Origin: a virus
Reading direction: 5' to 3' (one strand)
IMG/VR virus record: IMGVR_UViG_3300036854_000076
Location: 1 to 37,943 of that record
Length of the DNA: 37,943 nucleotides
Shown here piece after piece: positions 1 through 7,277 of the stretch. A program made the position numbers and the translations under genes. Below the pieces are notes generated by a model, which was given only the letters and a program-made list of their open reading frames with translations, did not search any database and was not told the DNA's origin. The number at the start of each line of letters is the position of its first letter. Within the stretch, counting starts at the first letter, position 1.

Positions 1-195
1 TAGCCTGCACCAGAGGTGCACCGCCTCCTCGCGCAGAGCTCCCGTGATGAACCCCGCGACGGCGCAGACGAGGAGAACGACGGCGATGGCCGCTAGGGCG
101 AGGAGCAGTACCAGACCGACGGCGAAGGCTATGACCTCGCCGGCGACGTGCGCTGCGGCGTCGCGAAGTCGTACCAAGGTCTCAACAGTGTGCAT
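1..195 (-). CDS. Partial small membrane protein, cut by the left window edge
   Basis: The reading frame opens with ATG at 195 and stays open to base 1, so the C-terminus lies outside the window. A good ribosome site (GGGAGGTG) stands about 6 bases before the ATG. The first 17 or so residues are polar; they are followed by roughly 37 strongly hydrophobic residues rich in Ala, Val and Leu, enough for one long or two short membrane spans, and then a charged stretch (LREEAVHLW). No family is recognised. It is divergent from the small zinc-motif gene at 301. A holin, exclusion or other membrane role is possible but nothing in the sequence decides it. Confidence 0.6.
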   Translation of the reverse strand, partial: MHTVETLVRLRDAAAHVAGEVIAFAVGLVLLLALAAIAVVLLVCAVAGFITGALREEAVHLWCRL

Positions 196-263
196 CGTAA
201 CACCTCCCGGAGATTGACCGATGTGCCGTCAAGGCTGCCCGCCAGGCACCAACGCGCGCCGAC

Positions 264-292
264 TTGCACTTCGGCGCACCATCCGATACTCT
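264..292 (+). promoter_or_regulatory. Sigma70-like promoter of the zinc-motif gene, leaderless layout
   Basis: TTGCAC (264-269), a 17-base spacer and TACTCT (287-292). Only 8 bases separate the -10 box from the ATG at 301, so the expected transcription start falls on or next to the start codon. There is no purine-rich ribosome site in that gap. The same geometry occurs at three other genes in the window. Confidence 0.5.
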
Positions 293-300
293 GCGCCTAC

Positions 301-489
301 ATGAGGCCGTTCGACGTCGACACCCGAGTGAAGGCGGAGCAGATCGAGGCGCACCACCGGCGGTGCGGGCGCTGCCGCAGCCTGTACGAGGCGGCGCGCC
401 GGCTAGAGTCGCAGAGCGCGGTCGACGTCTGGCGGCGGGAGTTCTGGGCCTGCTGGAGCCGGCTGCACCCGCGCCGCCCGCCGAGCTAG
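301..489 (+). CDS. Small zinc-motif protein (anti-sigma zinc-finger-like), 62 aa
   Basis: The ATG at 301 is preferred over upstream in-frame starts because a promoter ends only 8 bases before it. Residues H18, C22 and C25 give the H-x3-C-x2-C pattern typical of zinc-binding anti-sigma domains, followed by an amphipathic helix (RSLYEAARRL) as in that family; the rest is basic and Trp-rich. The protein is far shorter than a complete anti-sigma factor and has no membrane span, so the resemblance could be limited to a zinc-stabilised helix. Its stop codon shares the palindrome CTAG (486-489) with the stop of the convergent integrase gene. Function is inferred only from the motif. Confidence 0.55.
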   Translation: MRPFDVDTRVKAEQIEAHHRRCGRCRSLYEAARRLESQSAVDVWRREFWACWSRLHPRRPPS

Positions 490-1316
490 CGGCCGAGCAG
501 CTGCCCGAGCTTAGCCGTCGCCGCGCGGAGGTCGCGCTCGTTGACGATCCTGTAGCGCCAGAAGACGTGGTCGGTCTTGTGCCCGGTGAGCAGCATCGCC
601 GTCTTGTGGTCGACGCCGGCGTTCACGAGGTTGCGGACGGCCGACCGCCGGAAGTCGTGGGGGAGGATCGTCTCTAGCCCGGCCGCCCGGCACGCGAGCC
701 GCCACGCCCCGTAGGCGTTCCGGATCGGCTTCCCGTTGAACCGGTGGAAGAGGTACCGCGCCGAGACCGGCGGCCGCTCCAGCTGGTGAAGGACGAGGGC
801 GCGGAGGCCGAGGCAGTCGAGCGGGAAGCGTCGGCTCTCGCGGTTCTTCGAGTCCCGCAGCGTGACCCAGCCGCCGGTCAGGTCGACGTCGGTCTTCAAG
901 AGCGGGAAGACCTCGTCGCGCATCCGCCAGCCGGTGACGTACGCGAACGTGAACGACCCCTGCAGCGCCTCCGGCAGCCTAGAGCAGGCCCGGTCGAAGT
1001 CCGGCATCTCGAGGAACCCGACCCGCGCCGGCGGGAGGGACAAGTCCTCCGGCATCGCGGGGACCCGGACGCGCGCCAGCTTGAGGGCGCGGCGGAGCGC
1101 GGCGAGCTCGGCGCGGACGGTCGCGTTCCCGGCCCCGCCCTCGTTCCGCGCGCCCCAGTAGCTCACCAGGTCGTCCTCGTCGACCGCTCCGACCTGGCGG
1201 CCGCCGAAGAACGGCGCGACGTGCTTCCGGACCCGGCGCTCGACCTCCGATAGCCCGCGGCGGCCGGAGAGGCGGTAGCGGACGAGGTAGCGGTCGAGGG
1301 CGTCTCCGATCGTCAC
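486..1316 (-). CDS. int: Tyrosine recombinase / phage integrase, 276 aa
   Basis: This is a site-specific recombinase of the lambda-Int/XerD superfamily, expected to integrate and excise the phage genome. The N-terminal ~95 residues form the helical core-binding domain. The catalytic domain carries R131 (in GWRMRDE), K157 (in SKNRES), the H220-x-x-R223 box (PHDFRR), H246 (LTGHK) and the nucleophile Y255 (WRYRI), so all catalytic positions are present and the length is normal. The GTG start at 1316 lies 6 bases after a TACACT -10 box, so the mRNA is probably leaderless and no Shine-Dalgarno site is present. It is transcribed alone towards the left edge. A second tyrosine recombinase lies at 32330. 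Confidence 0.93.
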   Translation of the reverse strand: MTIGDALDRYLVRYRLSGRRGLSEVERRVRKHVAPFFGGRQVGAVDEDDLVSYWGARNEGGAGNATVRAELAALRRALKLARVRVPAMPEDLSLPPARVGFLEMPDFDRACSRLPEALQGSFTFAYVTGWRMRDEVFPLLKTDVDLTGGWVTLRDSKNRESRRFPLDCLGLRALVLHQLERPPVSARYLFHRFNGKPIRNAYGAWRLACRAAGLETILPHDFRRSAVRNLVNAGVDHKTAMLLTGHKTDHVFWRYRIVNERDLRAATAKLGQLLGR

Positions 1317-1322
1317 TGCTGC

Positions 1323-1359
1323 AGTGTACCGGAGGCACCGCGCGGTGTCAAGCGGTGTC
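1323..1359 (-). promoter_or_regulatory. Integrase promoter with phased operator hexamers
   Basis: On the minus strand TTGACA (1351-1346), a 17-base spacer and TACACT (1328-1323) make a strong sigma70-type promoter. On the plus strand the hexamers GGCACC (1334), GGTGTC (1344) and GGTGTC (1354) start exactly 10 bp apart; the first two form a near-perfect 16-bp palindrome lying in the spacer, and the -35 box sits inside the repeats. This is the layout of a repressible promoter. Confidence 0.65.
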
Positions 1360-1406
1360 TGTGCTACACCGGAGGACGCCGCAGAACTGGGAGTTCTGCG
1401 CGGCTT

Positions 1407-1679
1407 CTAGTCGCAGTCGGAGTAGCAGTCGACGGCGCCGCCGAGGCTCTCGCGGCAGGTCGTCCGGCAGCTCGCCGGCTGGTGCGGCGCCGGGGCGGCT
1501 GGAGCGGCCGCGGCGGAGTTGTAGTACCTAGCCTCGGCCCGGTACAGGTCCCGTCGCGCGCCGTGTATCTCGCTCTCCCGGACGCCCCGCTGGAAGTTGA
1601 GGGCGGCCTGGTTGACGAGGTACCTATCAGACGCCGTACAGCCTGCGAGGATAAGGGAGAGGAGTAGGGTCGTTCGCAT
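1407..1679 (-). CDS. Small lipoprotein, about 90 aa
   Basis: The N-terminus has a short basic region, a hydrophobic stretch and a clear lipobox (LILAGC, Cys14), so this should be a lipid-anchored envelope protein. The mature part is charged, then has an Ala/Pro-rich linker and a C-terminal segment with four Cys (two C-x3-C pairs). The ATG at 1679 is chosen over TTG 1685 because it lies 6 bases after the promoter -10 box. It is beside the lysis genes, so an outer-membrane spanin subunit is one possibility. However, it has its own regulated promoter and no partner embedded with it, which fits a lysogeny-expressed surface lipoprotein (for example superinfection exclusion) equally well. No family recognised. 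Confidence 0.7.
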   Translation of the reverse strand: MRTTLLLSLILAGCTASDRYLVNQAALNFQRGVRESEIHGARRDLYRAEARYYNSAAAAPAAPAPHQPASCRTTCRESLGGAVDCYSDCD

Positions 1680-1685
1680 GCTCAA

Positions 1686-1743
1686 TCCCTACGCCCCCTC
1701 TCCCGTGCGTGTCAAGCGGTGCCGCCTGGTGCCGCCTGGTGCC
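1686..1743 (-). promoter_or_regulatory. Lipoprotein promoter with 10-bp phased direct repeats
   Basis: Minus strand: TTGACA (1715-1710), 18-base spacer, TAGGGA (1691-1686), then 6 bases to the ATG at 1679, predicting a leaderless mRNA. On the plus strand the hexamers CGTGTC (1708), GGTGCC (1718), GGTGCC (1728) and GGTGCC (1738) repeat every 10 bp, the first overlapping the -35 box. The remaining 1744-1849 before the late-operon end contains no gene I can support; a GGCCG-type hairpin at about 1828-1845 could help to end the late transcript. Confidence 0.6.
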
Positions 1744-1849
1744 GGCGCGCGCCTACTTGCGGACGAGGCCGGGGGTACACCGCCGACCGCAAGGCGGAGT
1801 TCGAGGCCCGCGCCTTCGTCTGCGCGGCCAAGAACGCGGCCGAGCGCCG

Positions 1850-2086
1850 CTACTTGTTAAGTGCTTCGCGGACTCGGTTGCCGACCTGCGACAGGAGCAG
1901 GCCAGCGACCGGATCGGTTCCGGTCGCAGTAGCCGAGCCGAGACCGGTCAGGGCGTTGAGCAGCACTTTCGCCCAGCCGGGGAGCTTCGCGCCGACGGCG
2001 TCGGTCGCACGCTCGACTAGGTTCACCACGATCGGTGACAGGATCGGCACGAGCTGGAGCAGAAGCGGGAGTAGGAATGCGGGCAT
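1850..2086 (-). CDS. Small hydrophobic protein in the lysis region, 78 aa (holin candidate)
   Basis: The first ~25 residues are almost entirely hydrophobic (PAFLLPLLLQLVPILSPIV) and could span or lie in the membrane. The middle has a second weaker hydrophobic patch (WAKVLLNALTGLG) and the C-terminus is polar. A ribosome site (AAAGGAGG) precedes the ATG. It is the last gene of the long leftward late operon and immediately follows the lysozyme, so a holin or pinholin role is plausible, but no holin family is recognised. Confidence 0.6.
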   Translation of the reverse strand: MPAFLLPLLLQLVPILSPIVVNLVERATDAVGAKLPGWAKVLLNALTGLGSATATGTDPVAGLLLSQVGNRVREALNK

Positions 2087-2104
2087 CGTTCCTCCTTTCT
2101 GAGG

Positions 2105-2524
2105 CTACAGGTGAGCCTCGTCTCTCATCATCTCCGACAGCTCGGTCGCTCGCGCGCCGTTCTGACGCGCCCACTTGCTGTCGAGCATCTCGCTGGCGGC
2201 GCCCTTGAAGTCGGAATGTTCCAGATGCCGTATCATCTTCTTGAAGCCGAGCAGTCCGGCGACGCCGAGGTTGATGGCCATGTCGATGAGAACGTTCTGC
2301 CGGTCGCTGCTGAGGCTGCCGAAGAACGGGAGCGCCCTGGTCAGCTCTCGGAAGCAGTGGTTGATGTCGGTGTCGAGCAAGACTAGGGCCTCAGCCTCGC
2401 TGATCCCTACGTCGTCGAGGTTGCGGCCGACGCCGATCGTCAGCTTGCCGACCGTGTCCCGGTAGGGCTTCGTCCGGAGCCCCTCGTGCCTGACCAGCAT
2501 CACTATCAAGCGTGCTCGGTTCAT
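2105..2524 (-). CDS. Endolysin, T4-type lysozyme (GH24 muramidase), 139 aa
   Basis: It hydrolyses the MurNAc-GlcNAc bonds of peptidoglycan at the end of infection. The T4-lysozyme triad is present with exactly the T4 spacing: E14 (RHEGL), D23 (YRDT) and T29 (LTIGVG). The C-terminal half keeps the family pattern of helices (SSDRQNVLIDMAINLG). No signal peptide or SAR segment is seen, so release should need a holin. The start overlaps the stop of the upstream membrane-protein gene by four bases (ATGA), giving a compact lysis cassette. Confidence 0.92.
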   Translation of the reverse strand: MNRARLIVMLVRHEGLRTKPYRDTVGKLTIGVGRNLDDVGISEAEALVLLDTDINHCFRELTRALPFFGSLSSDRQNVLIDMAINLGVAGLLGFKKMIRHLEHSDFKGAASEMLDSKWARQNGARATELSEMMRDEAHL

Positions 2525-2736
2525 GGATTCAACCTCGCCTCGCTCGCCCCCTCGAGCCGGCCGAGCGCGCGCTGCTCCTTCGACGTTACGGCGACTAACT
2601 CATCTTTCATACTATTTGTCGCACGGTGGACCTCGTCCACCTTCCGGCCGTTCACTATACTGACGTAGAGGGCGCCGAGGGCGGCGATGGTGCTCGGCAG
2701 CCCGGCGATGACTGCAAGTATTACGTTTTCGCTCAT
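2521..2736 (-). CDS. Small membrane protein with coiled-coil tail, 71 aa (holin-like)
   Basis: One N-terminal transmembrane segment (about residues 5-28) is followed by a charged, helical, probably coiled-coil tail. This layout is shared by many class-III-like holins and hemolysin-XhlA-type phage lysis proteins, and also by inner-membrane spanins. It overlaps the internal virion protein stop and the lysozyme start by four bases on each side, so it is translationally coupled to both. Its position directly before the lysozyme favours a holin role. Confidence 0.65.
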   Translation of the reverse strand: MSENVILAVIAGLPSTIAALGALYVSIVNGRKVDEVHRATNSMKDELVAVTSKEQRALGRLEGASEARLNP

Positions 2737-5700
2737 GGCCTAGCTCCTCTCCACTCTCTGAACTTCGACGCGACCTGCTCCCCGTACGCCGCGGTCTTCG
2801 GGCCGTGGAGTTCGAGGTTCGGCCCGCCGTGGTAGAGCCGCGCCGCCTCGGCCGCGTCGCTCGTACTTCCGAGGATGTCTCGGTAGTACAGGGCGGAGAC
2901 GAGGACGTTATCGAGCGCGTTCCGGATGTCCGGCGCTCGTCCGAGGAGGTCGGCCGCCCGCGCCGCGTACGCTTGGAACGTGCTCGGGAGCAGCTGCATT
3001 GCTCCGACCGCCCGGCCCCACCTCGTCTCCGGGCCGACCGCGTCCGGGTTGAACCGGCTCTCGTTGTAAGCGACCGCCTTGAGGAACGTCGGGTCGACGC
3101 CGGTCGCCTCGGCGACCTCGGAGAAGATCGGGTCGAGCGGGGTCTTCGGGCCCTTGACCGGGGCGAGAGCGGCCGGGGCCGCTGCCGGCGGGGTAGGCGC
3201 TCCCTCGAGCACCTGCCGCGGGACGAGGTTCTCGGTCACCAGCGGGTTACCCCGCCGGAGGTGGAACCGAGCGCGCTCGGTGACGAACGAGCCGGCCCGC
3301 CTGATCTGGCGCCGGACGATCTCCGCGCGCCGCTCGTCGTCCGCCGCCTGGTAGATCGGTGACGCCATCGCGCGGGCGACGTAGAACCGCGTCGTTACCC
3401 CCCTCGCCTGGCGGACGGCGAAGTCTCCGCCGCGGTCGAGGGCGACCTTCCCGACCCTCCCCCCGACGTTGACGTCCTTAGCGCTCTTCGCCGGCTCGAC
3501 CTCGACCCCGAGCCGGGCGAGTTCCTCCCGGACCGGGTCCGCCGCCGGTGTCTTGCTCGTCGGGATGAGGAGGGCGCGGGCGCCGACGTCGCCGCGGGTC
3601 ACCGGCTGGCCGAAGGCGTCGAGTCGCGGGGGGACGCCCGCCTGGTAGCCGGGGACGTTCGCCTGGATCGCTTCGCCGAGCGTCTTCGGCTGGCGGACTA
3701 CCGGGCTCTCGACCTGGGCGGCCGCCCGGAGAAGTCCCTGCCCGGGGACGAACGAGGCGAGCCGGCGCTGGACGAACTTCTCGCCGCTCTGCCGCGGGTT
3801 CTGGACGGCGTCGAGCAGCTCCCCGAGGCCGGAGAGGTAGCTCGCGTCGAACATCGTCTGTCCCGAGGCGAGCATCGCGTTGAACGCCTGCTTGGTGAGC
3901 GCGAGCGCGTCGCTGTCGCCGGGCTCCTTGCCGGTCGCCTCCCACGCCTGGACCGAGTTCGACACCAGGGACATCGGGATCGCGAGCGGGCCGAGGTCGC
4001 TGTACTGGTACCAGGTCTGGCCGACCTTGACCGAGTTCTCCGGGTGCTCGGCGAGGAAGGCGTCCCTCTTGCCGGCGTCGTCGGTCGGGGCGCTCCCGGT
4101 CATCTGGTCGTGGGCGGCGAGGTAGACGAGCGGGGCGAGGAGCGTTGTCCCGAGCGCCGCCCGCGCCTGCTCCATCGCCCCCGTCCGCCCGCCCTCGAGC
4201 CCCTTCTTGGTGACGAAGCCGGCCGGCGTGTGCTGGAAGCCCTGCGCGATGATGTTCGCCGGCGTCCGGATGAACGGCATCACTATCCGGGTCGCGGCCC
4301 GGAAGGGCGCGGGCATCGTCTGGATCAGCCGGTCGAGGGTCAGCGCGAACTGGCTCCCCTCGCGGAAGACTGACCGCGCGCTCGCGGTCTCGATCTCGTC
4401 GAGGAGCTCCCGCGGCGGGTTCGTCGCGATCTCCGCCATCAGGTCGGAGACCCGGTCGCGGAGCGTAGGGCCTCGGAGCCCCTCCTTCGCCGCCTGGCCG
4501 TAGGCTCGGGCGTACGCTCCGGCGTCCCGGGTCATCGCCGCCGATATCGATCGGAAGAAGATGTCCGTCGCGTTGAGGGACCGCCCGACGACGTTGAGCG
4601 GGCGGAGGACGCCGCCGAACTCCCGGGGCATCTCGAACTTCCCTTCCGAGAACGCCATCCGGTGCGCGGCCTCGTCGGTAAAGCCCTGCTTGAGGACCTG
4701 GACCGCGGCGCGGAAGGCCGAGGGAAGCGACTTGACCGCGGCGACCGCCGACGTCGCGCTCTCGCCGAGCCGGACCTGGCGGGGCGCCCCGGTCACAGCC
4801 GAGCGGAGCACGTCGACCCCGGCGGCTACCGGCTTGAGAGCGACGTCCTCGACGACGCGGAGCGCGTTGCCGACTAGGTTGCGCTCGAACGTCTTAGGGT
4901 TCGTGAGGAGGTTCGTCACGTACAGGCCGCGGATCGTCTCCCGGAAGTCGGGCCGCGCGAGGTTGACGAGCTCGCGGTACTGGCGGAGGGGGTCGTCTCC
5001 GGCCCGGCCGAGTGCGGCTAGGATGTCCTCGCGGCCGACCCCGTACCGGTTCGCCGTCTCGATGAACCGGACGGTCGACGGCACCTTTGCCGCACCGGCC
5101 TCGGCCTTGATCTTGAGCGCGTTGAGGGCCCGGCCCTGCTCGGCGCGGAAGCCGCGAACGGCGACCGTCGCGTCGACGAGGTCCTCGTGGGCCTTCACCA
5201 GGGTCTCGGAGAGCCCTCTGTCCCCCGGCGCCGCGCGGAGGTCGTCGTGAGTCCTGGCTACCTTGTCGGCGAGGGCGGCGACGAGGTTCCGGGCCGCGAG
5301 CGTCTGCTCGGCGTTCGGGTTCATCCCCGGGGCGACGTCGCTCGGGTCAAAGGCGAGCCGCTCGGCCTGCGCGCGAGTCCGCTCGAAAGGGACCTCGCCG
5401 CGGACCTGCTCGGCGACGAGGTCGGGGTTGTCGGCGTATACCTTCTTAATTACCGCCCGCGCCTCGTCGCTCGAGTCCGCGAACGACCGGTCGACGAACT
5501 CGTCGGCCTCGGCCGCACGCCCGGCGCGAACGGGGCGGGCCGGCGGGACCTCGCCCTCGGCCGGGACCTTCTTGAACGGCTCGCTCTTCCCGGTCCTCGC
5601 CAGGGCGGAGACGACGTCGTCGCCCTCGCCCGAGACCGTCTTGGCGGCGGCCGGGGCCTCGCGCGCGCCGAGCTTCGCGGCGACCCCGCCGACCGCTCCA

Positions 5701-6224
5701 CCTATAACAGCGCCGCCGGCCGCGCCCGCGGCTACCTCCCCGGCAGTCGGCAGGCGGCCCTCGGCGATCCCCGTCTGGACCCCGGTCGACAGGACGCCCT
5801 GCGTCACGCCCTCCGCGGCCCCGAGACCGATCTTCGCGCCGGCGGTCGCGGCCCGGGCGCCGAGACGGGCGAACGGGCCGGCCGGGAGCGCCCCGACCGC
5901 GGCGCCGGCGGCGACCCGGGCCGGGGAGACCTCCTCGCCGAGGATACTCTCGGCCGCCGCCTCGCCGAGCGCGCCGCCAGCGGCCCCACCGCCGGCCGCC
6001 GCCAGGAGTGCGCCGGGCCCGGTCGGGGCCGCGGCGAGCCCGGCTAGGCCCGCGCCGACGATCGGGGCCGCGACCCGGATGCCGAGTGCCGCGCTGCGTC
6101 GGAGGAGGCCGGGCCCCTCTGCCGCCGGCTCCTCACCGAACGCGGCCGCGGCCTCGTCGATGTCCGCCTCGGTCGGCTCCCGGGAGAAGTCGACCTCGCG
6201 GCCGTTCACCAGGTAGCGGGGCAC
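2733..6224 (-). CDS. Large internal virion (DNA-ejection) protein with C-terminal lytic transglycosylase, 1163 aa
   Basis: The C-terminal ~135 residues are an SLT-type lytic transglycosylase: catalytic Glu at about residue 1055 in AYNESRFNPDAVG, then GAMQLLP and the AARLYHGG/AAYGEQV motifs, in the usual order. The N-terminus begins with a short MPRYLVNGREVDF motif common in phage internal proteins, followed by a Gly/Ala-rich, strongly hydrophobic stretch (residues ~40-200) that may insert into membranes. The long central part is helical. Such proteins are ejected with the DNA and open the cell wall for short-tailed phages. Start is GTG, one base after the upstream stop. Confidence 0.88.
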   Translation of the reverse strand: MPRYLVNGREVDFSREPTEADIDEAAAAFGEEPAAEGPGLLRRSAALGIRVAAPIVGAGLAGLAAAPTGPGALLAAAGGGAAGGALGEAAAESILGEEVSPARVAAGAAVGALPAGPFARLGARAATAGAKIGLGAAEGVTQGVLSTGVQTGIAEGRLPTAGEVAAGAAGGAVIGGAVGGVAAKLGAREAPAAAKTVSGEGDDVVSALARTGKSEPFKKVPAEGEVPPARPVRAGRAAEADEFVDRSFADSSDEARAVIKKVYADNPDLVAEQVRGEVPFERTRAQAERLAFDPSDVAPGMNPNAEQTLAARNLVAALADKVARTHDDLRAAPGDRGLSETLVKAHEDLVDATVAVRGFRAEQGRALNALKIKAEAGAAKVPSTVRFIETANRYGVGREDILAALGRAGDDPLRQYRELVNLARPDFRETIRGLYVTNLLTNPKTFERNLVGNALRVVEDVALKPVAAGVDVLRSAVTGAPRQVRLGESATSAVAAVKSLPSAFRAAVQVLKQGFTDEAAHRMAFSEGKFEMPREFGGVLRPLNVVGRSLNATDIFFRSISAAMTRDAGAYARAYGQAAKEGLRGPTLRDRVSDLMAEIATNPPRELLDEIETASARSVFREGSQFALTLDRLIQTMPAPFRAATRIVMPFIRTPANIIAQGFQHTPAGFVTKKGLEGGRTGAMEQARAALGTTLLAPLVYLAAHDQMTGSAPTDDAGKRDAFLAEHPENSVKVGQTWYQYSDLGPLAIPMSLVSNSVQAWEATGKEPGDSDALALTKQAFNAMLASGQTMFDASYLSGLGELLDAVQNPRQSGEKFVQRRLASFVPGQGLLRAAAQVESPVVRQPKTLGEAIQANVPGYQAGVPPRLDAFGQPVTRGDVGARALLIPTSKTPAADPVREELARLGVEVEPAKSAKDVNVGGRVGKVALDRGGDFAVRQARGVTTRFYVARAMASPIYQAADDERRAEIVRRQIRRAGSFVTERARFHLRRGNPLVTENLVPRQVLEGAPTPPAAAPAALAPVKGPKTPLDPIFSEVAEATGVDPTFLKAVAYNESRFNPDAVGPETRWGRAVGAMQLLPSTFQAYAARAADLLGRAPDIRNALDNVLVSALYYRDILGSTSDAAEAARLYHGGPNLELHGPKTAAYGEQVASKFREWRGARP

Positions 6225-6225
6225 G

Positions 6226-7269
6226 CTACCTCACGGGAACCGCGACGTTGCCGCTGCTGGTGATCTTCTTGAGGCGCTGCTGCCCGGCCGCCGCCGGCGC
6301 CACCTGCTTGATCCCCCCGGGCGCCGCGGCCGGGACCTCGGCCGCCGGGGTCGTCGTCGTCGTGGTCGTCGTGCTCGTTCCCGGCCCGGCCGGTGCGGCC
6401 TCGGCCGCTACCTCCGGCGGCAGCGGCTCTGCCTGCGGGATACCCGCGGCCGCTCCCTCGGCCGACGGAAAGAGTTGGTTAGCGAAGTTGAGCGCCTCCT
6501 CGGGCGTCACCAGGCGTTTCTCGCCGGTCGCCTCGTCGGTTATCGTCCGGCCGGCGAACTTGGCGATCACGGCGTCGCGCGCCTTCTTGTTCGGGTCCGC
6601 CGATCCCGCGTTGAGCCGGTTCGTCCGGGAGATCAGGTACTGCGTGTCCGCCCGGTACCGCTTCATCTCCTGGACCTGCTTCGCGAGCGTGAGCGCCTGG
6701 GCCCCGTCGTACCCCATCGCGGTCATCTGCTCGACCGCCGAGAGCGGGTCCTCGTCCGCCATCCGGCGTATCTCAGGGTCTAGGAGCGCGTCGTAGACGT
6801 CGCCGTGCTTCTCGTAGTTGGTGAGAATCTTCATGAAGAGGGGGGACGTCGGCTCGACGCCGAGCTTCGGGAGCCCCTCCTTGAAGAAGTCCGCGCGCAG
6901 CTCCTTCGGGACGCGCTTGCCCTGCTCGAGCAGCGTGAAGAAGCCCTGGAGCTGCTCGCGGGCCGCGGCCTCGCGCTGGAGCGTCTGATCCTCCTCGCGT
7001 CGGAGCTCCTCGTGGTACCCCTGGACGACCTTCGCCTTGAGCTGGTCTGCCTTGAAGGGGTCGCCGGAGAGCGCCCCGATGGCGAAGTCGCGGGCGACGT
7101 CCTGGACGCCGGTCGGCCGGGCGCCGATCACGTCGCCGTACCGGTCGGCGAGCCCGGGGCCGAGCAGCCTCTTGGCGATCGCCATCGTCCCCGCCTGCGG
7201 GAGCGGGGCGCCGCCAGAGAGCGCGTTGATGCGCCGCGCGAGTGCGTCTTCGGTGAGTGCCTCTGCCAT
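6226..7269 (-). CDS. Internal virion protein candidate, 347 aa
   Basis: Predominantly helical and charged through residue ~280, then a low-complexity tail with eight or so consecutive Thr flanked by Pro/Ala (residues ~295-325). It sits between two other internal-protein-like genes, as in the three-protein ejection complex of podoviruses. No enzymatic motif is visible. Function is inferred from position and composition. Confidence 0.72.
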   Translation of the reverse strand: MAEALTEDALARRINALSGGAPLPQAGTMAIAKRLLGPGLADRYGDVIGARPTGVQDVARDFAIGALSGDPFKADQLKAKVVQGYHEELRREEDQTLQREAAAREQLQGFFTLLEQGKRVPKELRADFFKEGLPKLGVEPTSPLFMKILTNYEKHGDVYDALLDPEIRRMADEDPLSAVEQMTAMGYDGAQALTLAKQVQEMKRYRADTQYLISRTNRLNAGSADPNKKARDAVIAKFAGRTITDEATGEKRLVTPEEALNFANQLFPSAEGAAAGIPQAEPLPPEVAAEAAPAGPGTSTTTTTTTTPAAEVPAAAPGGIKQVAPAAAGQQRLKKITSSGNVAVPVR

Positions 7270-7277
7270 CGTCTCTC

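Noticed and set aside
1719-2102. Plus-strand ORF opposite the lysis region, with a protein-like stretch at 1765-1855
   Set aside because: A segment reads plausibly (DRKAEFEARAFVCAAKN) but the rest runs antisense to the 1850-2086 gene and has no ribosome site; at best a remnant.
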